A stretch of DNA of 64,000 nucleotides from Phytohabitans aurantiacus (GTDB lineage: Bacteria > Actinomycetota > Actinomycetes > Mycobacteriales > Micromonosporaceae). The notes under the pieces were generated by a model, which saw only the letters and a list, made by a program, of their open reading frames with translations, was not told the DNA's origin and did no database searches. The position numbers and the translations under genes are program-made. Below are positions 60,161-64,000 of the stretch, in pieces (position 1 is the first letter of the stretch; each line of letters begins with the position of its first letter). Location: the NCBI RefSeq assembly GCF_027923225.1, contig NZ_BSDI01000030.1, positions 1 to 64,000 of the forward strand, given 5' to 3'.

Positions 60161-61120
60161 CTAGCGGACTCGGCCGTAGCCGTAGGGGGTCATCATGTCG
60201 ACGCTGGAGAGCTTGACCGACTCGCCAGCCTGCGGGGCGTGGATCACCTTGTTGCTGCCCACATAGATGGCGACGTGCCCGAGCCCGCTGTAGAAGACCA
60301 GGTCTCCCGGTTTCAGCGAACTTCGACCGATATGAGCGACCTTGTCCCACTGCATCGCGGCGTTGTGCGGCAGCGACTTGCCGGCGGCCTTCCACGCGGC
60401 GAGCGTCAGGCCCGAGCAGTCGTACCCGTTGGGCCCTTCAGCGGCCCACACGTACGGCGTGCCGATCGCGTTGTACGCGAAGCGCACCGCGACACCCGCC
60501 TGGCCGGAGACCGACGGGACGGTGCCGGTGTACGAGCCGCTGGACGAGGTCGCCGAGCCGTACGCCTTCTCGCGCATCTTGTAGAGCTTGTCGAGATCGG
60601 CCTCGATCTTCTTCTTACCCGCCGCCAGCTCCTTGACCTGCGCGGTCTGCTTGGCCTGGGCGGCGTCGAGCTTCGCCTTCTCGTCGAGGAACTGCCGCTG
60701 CGACGCGGTGAAGCTGGCCACCTGAGACTGGCGGTCGCGGGCGAGCTTGTCCAGTACGCCGAGGCGGTCGACGAGGCCGCCGTTGCCGCCTTGGAGCAGG
60801 GCGTTCGCGTTGGCCAGCCGGCCCGATCGGTAAGCGACCGAGGCCATCCGGCCGACCTCCGCGTCGGCGACGGCGACCTGCTGCTCAAGCGGGCCGAGCT
60901 TCGTGGCGACCACCTGCGCGGCGGCCTTGGTGGCCTTGAGGTCCTCTCCGGCCTTGTTGTATGCCTCGACGATCTTTTCCAGCTCCGTCGACGCCTTGTT
61001 GATCTGCTGCGTCAGCTCGCTCGCGGATGGCTCAGCCTGTGCGGCGGCCGCGGGCACGATGAGGCCGATGCCCACACCGAGCAGTACGAGGGCGCGCAGC
61101 AGCGTACGCGCGGATGACAA
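60161..61120 (-). CDS. NlpC/P60 peptidoglycan endopeptidase with coiled-coil N-terminus
   Basis: 319 residues. A signal peptide (about 1-29, AQA-EP) is followed by a long coiled coil (about 30-185) and the NlpC/P60 domain: GYDCSGLTLAAW holds the catalytic Cys, GLGHVAIYVG the His and VIHAP the third polar residue. RipA-like enzymes cut the D-Glu-mDAP bond during growth and division. The TTG start at 61120 has GAGGGG six bases upstream. A c-di-AMP riboswitch lies in its leader, so expression should fall when c-di-AMP rises. Confidence 0.93.
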   Translation of the reverse strand: MSSARTLLRALVLLGVGIGLIVPAAAAQAEPSASELTQQINKASTELEKIVEAYNKAGEDLKATKAAAQVVATKLGPLEQQVAVADAEVGRMASVAYRSGRLANANALLQGGNGGLVDRLGVLDKLARDRQSQVASFTASQRQFLDEKAKLDAAQAKQTAQVKELAAGKKKIEADLDKLYKMREKAYGSATSSSGSYTGTVPSVSGQAGVAVRFAYNAIGTPYVWAAEGPNGYDCSGLTLAAWKAAGKSLPHNAAMQWDKVAHIGRSSLKPGDLVFYSGLGHVAIYVGSNKVIHAPQAGESVKLSSVDMMTPYGYGRVR

Positions 61121-61137
61121 ACGGTGACCCCTCTTCC

Positions 61138-61255
61138 GCAGGCCGCCTACCGGGTTAGCTGACGGATTCGGGCGGGAAGAACGCCCTACCGCACGAGTGC
61201 GGATTCACCCCAATACACAAGGTGGGTCCCCGGTTCGCTCACGGACCGTAGTCAC
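61138..61255 (-). promoter_or_regulatory. c-di-AMP (ydaO-yuaA) riboswitch
   Basis: The minus strand holds the conserved blocks of this class in order: gagcgaaccggggaccca (61223-61240), tggggtgaatcc (61201-61212), cccgaatccgtcagctaacc (61154-61173), and cggtaggcgg at 61143. The last two form the signature of the ydaO aptamer. It sits directly upstream of the NlpC/P60 start, the commonest target in actinobacteria. Exact ends are approximate. Confidence 0.93.
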
Positions 61256-61427
61256 GTTTTGGCGATTCGGCAGCACCGGGCCGGCGCCACCCGGGGGAGT
61301 GACTGACGACCGGACCAGCCGCTCCAACCTAACGTGATCATCGCTGAGGCGGAAGTGGCAGGGGAGTGATTAGTTCATCAAGTAGGGCTCCGTTACGGAG
61401 CGTGTTGGATCGAGACCAAACCGTCGC

Positions 61428-61484
61428 TTGACGACCTTGGGATCTCTAGTTAAATGGCCGGTAACTTGTGATGTAGAACACAAG
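61428..61484 (+). promoter_or_regulatory. livF promoter with downstream dyad
   Basis: TTGACG (61428) and TAAATG (61451) are 17 bases apart. Behind the expected start, cttgtg and cacaag form an inverted repeat spaced by eight bases (61465-61484), overlapping the AAGGAG ribosome site. It could be a repressor operator or a hairpin that hides the site. Confidence 0.5.
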
Positions 61485-61497
61485 GAGCGCCGGGGCG

Positions 61498-62271
61498 ATG
61501 TTGCGGGTGCGGAACCTCGAGGTCGTCTACGACGACGTGATGCTGGTGCTGCGAGGCGTCAGTGTCACCGTCCCGCCTGGCGGGGTCGTCGCGCTTCTTG
61601 GTGCGAACGGTGCCGGCAAGACCACCCTGCTGCGCGCCATCACGGGCCTGCTCGACGTGCACGACGGCGAGGTCACCAAGGGCGCGGTCACCCTCGACGA
61701 CGAACCCGTGCACCACCTGCGGCCCGCGGCCCTGGTGCGTAGGGGGATCTGCCAGGTGATGGAGGCCCGGCGGATCTTCGCGGAGCTGACCGTCGAGGAG
61801 AACCTGCGGATCGGCGGTCACACCAGCCCCAGCCGGATAAAGCCCCGCCTCGACGATGTGTTCGACCTGTTTCCGGTACTGGAGCAGCGCCGCCGGCGGA
61901 CCGCCGGCTACCTGTCCGGCGGCGAGCAGCAGATGCTGGCGATCGGCCGGGCGCTCATGGCCGAGCCGCGCTACCTGCTGCTCGACGAGCCGAGCCTCGG
62001 GCTCGCGCCCCGGCTGGTGGAGCAGGTGCGCGAGATCATCATGGCGATCAACAAGCGCGGCACCGGCATCCTGCTCGTCGAGCAGAACGCCACGATGGCG
62101 CTGTCGATCGCGGGCCACGGTTACGTGCTGGAGACCGGCCGGGTGGTGCTCGACAAGCCGGCCGCCCAGCTGCTCGCCGACGACGACATCCGCGAGTTCT
62201 ACCTGGGCCTGGGACGCAAGAGTTTCCGCGACGTGAAGCACTACCGGCGGCGTAAGCGGTGGTTGTCATGA
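61498..62271 (+). CDS. livF: ABC transporter ATPase, LivF type
   Basis: 257 residues. Walker A is GANGAGKTT, the Q-loop region ICQVMEARRIFAELTVEENL, the signature LSGGEQQ and Walker B YLLLDEPSLGLAP; the H-loop His is replaced by the LivF-type LLVEQN. It is one of the two ATPases of branched-chain amino acid type importers, here probably for another acid. It heads livF-livG-fadD with 4-bp overlaps. The permease and binding-protein genes are expected beyond the window. Confidence 0.94.
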   Translation: MLRVRNLEVVYDDVMLVLRGVSVTVPPGGVVALLGANGAGKTTLLRAITGLLDVHDGEVTKGAVTLDDEPVHHLRPAALVRRGICQVMEARRIFAELTVEENLRIGGHTSPSRIKPRLDDVFDLFPVLEQRRRRTAGYLSGGEQQMLAIGRALMAEPRYLLLDEPSLGLAPRLVEQVREIIMAINKRGTGILLVEQNATMALSIAGHGYVLETGRVVLDKPAAQLLADDDIREFYLGLGRKSFRDVKHYRRRKRWLS

Positions 62272-63038
62272 CGATTCTGGAGTTCACGGACGTCCACCTC
62301 AGCTTCGCCGGCGTGAAGGCGATCGACGGGGTGAGCTTCACGGTGGGCCGCAAGGAGCTCTTCGCGGTCATCGGCCCGAACGGCGCCGGCAAGACGTCCA
62401 TCTTCAACGTGCTGTCCGGCGTGTACCGGCCGCGCTCCGGCCGGGTGGTCTTCGACGGCACCGACCTGGTCGGCAAGCGGCCGCACGAGATCGCCGCGCT
62501 CGGCATGGCCCGCACGTTCCAGAACGTCGAGCTGTTCGCGAACCTCACCGTGCTCGAAAACCTGATGCTCGGGCGGCACAACCACATCCGGTACGGACCG
62601 CTGTCGGCGATCGCGTGGCTCGGCCGGGCACGCCGCGCGGAGCTCGCCGCCCGGGCGGCCGTGGAGCAGATCGTCGACTTCCTGGAACTGGAGCAGTGGC
62701 GCCGCCTACCGGTCGGGCTGCTGCCGTACGGCGTGCAGAAGCGGGTCGAGCTGGGGCGGGCGCTCGCGATGGAGCCGAAGCTGCTGCTGCTCGACGAGCC
62801 AGTCGGCGGGATGAACGTCGAGGAGACCGAAGACATGGCCCGGTTCATCCTCGACATCCGCGACGAACTGGACATCCCGATCGTGCTCGTCGAGCACGAC
62901 ATGGGCCTCGTGATGGACCTGGCCGACCGGGTCCTGGTGGTCGACTTCGGCCGGGCCGTCGCCACCGGGTCGCCCGCCGACATCCAGCACCACCCGGACG
63001 TGATCCGCGCCTACCTGGGGGAGGTGCAACCCACATGA
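62268..63038 (+). CDS. livG: ABC transporter ATPase, LivG type
   Basis: 256 residues. Walker A GPNGAGKTS, LivG-type ALGMARTFQNVELFANLTVLENL, signature region LLPYGVQKRVELGRAL (LPYGxQK in place of LSGGQ, normal in this family), Walker B LLLLDEPVGGMN and H-loop VEHDMGLVM. ATG 62268 overlaps the livF stop. The acyl-CoA ligase downstream suggests uptake of a carboxylic acid that is activated at once. Confidence 0.94.
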   Translation: MTILEFTDVHLSFAGVKAIDGVSFTVGRKELFAVIGPNGAGKTSIFNVLSGVYRPRSGRVVFDGTDLVGKRPHEIAALGMARTFQNVELFANLTVLENLMLGRHNHIRYGPLSAIAWLGRARRAELAARAAVEQIVDFLELEQWRRLPVGLLPYGVQKRVELGRALAMEPKLLLLDEPVGGMNVEETEDMARFILDIRDELDIPIVLVEHDMGLVMDLADRVLVVDFGRAVATGSPADIQHHPDVIRAYLGEVQPT

Positions 63039-64000
63039 CCACCGACACCCGCGTCAAGGCCGCGGTGACGATCGCTTCCCGGGTACGCGAGCACGCGCGC
63101 GCGACACCTGACGCGATCGCCATGCGGGAGAAGGACTTCGGCATCTGGCAGGAGGTCACCTGGACCGAGTACTGGGACACCGCGCGCACCGTCGCGCACG
63201 CGTTGCTGGCGTTGGGCATCGAGCCGGGTGACCGGGTGGCCATCCACGCCGAGAACCGCAAGGAGTGGCTCATCGCCGACGTCGCCACCGTCGCGGTACG
63301 CGCCGCCACGGTCGGCCTGTACCCGACGAACCCGGCCAGCGAGGTCGGATACCTGCTGCGCCACTCGGGCGCCCGGGTGCTCGTCGCCGAGGACCAGGAG
63401 CAGGTCGACAAGGCGCTGGCGGTACTCGACGACTGCCCCGACCTGGAACGCATCGTGTACCTGGAACCGCGCGGCATCCGGCACCGGTACCGCCATCCGA
63501 AGCTGATGTGCTGGGAAGACCTGGTGCTGCTGGGCGTGGCGCACCGCGACGCCAACCCGGACGCGCTCGACGAGCGGATGGCGGCCGCGCGTTCCGACGA
63601 CATCGTCACCGTCATCTACACCTCGGGCACGACCGGGCCGCCGAAGGGCGCGATGCTTTCGGCGTCCAACGTGGACTTCGCGATCCGGTCGCTCGTCGAG
63701 GGCGGCGGGTTCACCTCGCCGCCACCGGGCCCGAGCGACCTGCTGCTGTCGTACCTGCCGCTGTGCCACGTCGCCGAGCGCATCTTCACGACGTGGTTCA
63801 ACGCGGGCGCCGGCACCCAGGTGAACTTCGCCGAGTCGATCGCGACCGTGCAGGCCAACCTGCGCGAGGTGCAACCCACCGTCCTGTTCGGAGTACCGCG
63901 GATCTGGGAGAAGATCCTCGCCGGGGTGAGCATCAGGCTCGCCAGCGCCTCGCCCCTCAAGAGGCTCAACGCGCGGGTCTGGCTGGCGGTGGCTCGCCGG
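63035..64000 (+). CDS. Long-chain acyl-CoA synthetase, N-terminal part
   Basis: 322 codons are present; the gene continues beyond base 64000. TVIYTSGTTGPPKGAML is the AMP-binding P-loop signature, and LSYLPLCHVAERIF the typical A4-type segment of FadD15-like enzymes. They ligate a fatty acid or aromatic acid to CoA with ATP, through an acyl-adenylate. ATG 63035 overlaps the livG stop (ATGA). The pairing with LivF/LivG ATPases is common for actinobacterial uptake systems of fatty acids. The substrate cannot be told from this part. Confidence 0.93.
   Translation, partial: MTTDTRVKAAVTIASRVREHARATPDAIAMREKDFGIWQEVTWTEYWDTARTVAHALLALGIEPGDRVAIHAENRKEWLIADVATVAVRAATVGLYPTNPASEVGYLLRHSGARVLVAEDQEQVDKALAVLDDCPDLERIVYLEPRGIRHRYRHPKLMCWEDLVLLGVAHRDANPDALDERMAAARSDDIVTVIYTSGTTGPPKGAMLSASNVDFAIRSLVEGGGFTSPPPGPSDLLLSYLPLCHVAERIFTTWFNAGAGTQVNFAESIATVQANLREVQPTVLFGVPRIWEKILAGVSIRLASASPLKRLNARVWLAVARR

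Overview
This is a high-GC actinobacterial chromosomal window. GTG and TTG starts, 4-bp stop/start overlaps, a complete conservon operon (kinase, roadblock, DUF742, GTPase), a sigma-R-type promoter and an MHYT protein all fit. Gene content points to the Micromonosporaceae; this is inference, since there is no rRNA in the window. I see no tRNA, rRNA, IS transposase, prophage or CRISPR array.

Layout. 1-0.4 kb: tail of a GH43 arabinosidase-like gene with atypical codon use. 0.5-3.6 kb: coupled operon of Baeyer-Villiger monooxygenase, short-chain dehydrogenase and alpha/beta hydrolase. 3.6-7.9 kb: DUF4331 surface protein, TPR protein and a NicO-type metal transporter with a His-rich loop. 8.1-9.6 kb: two related envelope proteins. 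9.8-13.6 kb: conservon. 13.6-15.5 kb: an internally duplicated membrane protein and a LysR-like regulator. 15.5-20.1 kb: gntR-lutABC lactate oxidation operon and a divergent beta-propeller lactonase. 20.3-23.8 kb: a solute-binding/VWA protein and a polyprenyl-phosphate sugar transferase. 23.8-25.4 kb: SpoIIE-type phosphatase and MarR, divergent, with overlapping start codons. 25.4-29.2 kb: ROK regulator and xylAB.

29.2-41.8 kb is the most unusual block. It holds a YwqJ-type deaminase with a SUKH-3 immunity protein, an unknown partner, a small immunity-like gene, and tail to tail with it an 8.4-kb gene for a ~2,800-residue polymorphic toxin. The toxin has a WXG100/CpnT-like N-terminus, long repeat and coiled-coil linkers, a papain-like glutamine deamidase domain, a PD-(D/E)XK nuclease-like domain and a C-terminal nucleotidyltransferase-like domain.

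41.8-64 kb: MFS transporter; alpha-glucoside ABC operon (binding protein, two permeases, LacI, GH13 glucosidase) under two LacI operators; M23 peptidase; MHYT protein; an unlisted 47-residue GPGG-motif membrane peptide; NTase/BON-like/phosphoesterase operon; group-3 sigma factor; thymidylate kinase-like protein; SDR; RpiR-murQ; principal-like sigma factor behind a sigma-R-type promoter; AlkA-type glycosylase; NlpC/P60 peptidase behind a c-di-AMP (ydaO) riboswitch; and a livF-livG-fadD operon running off the end.

Two families of intergenic palindromes recur. Family A is 54 bp with five copies, including one between each pair of lut genes. Family B is 57 bp with two copies in opposite orientation. 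Both look like REP/MITE-type dispersed elements.
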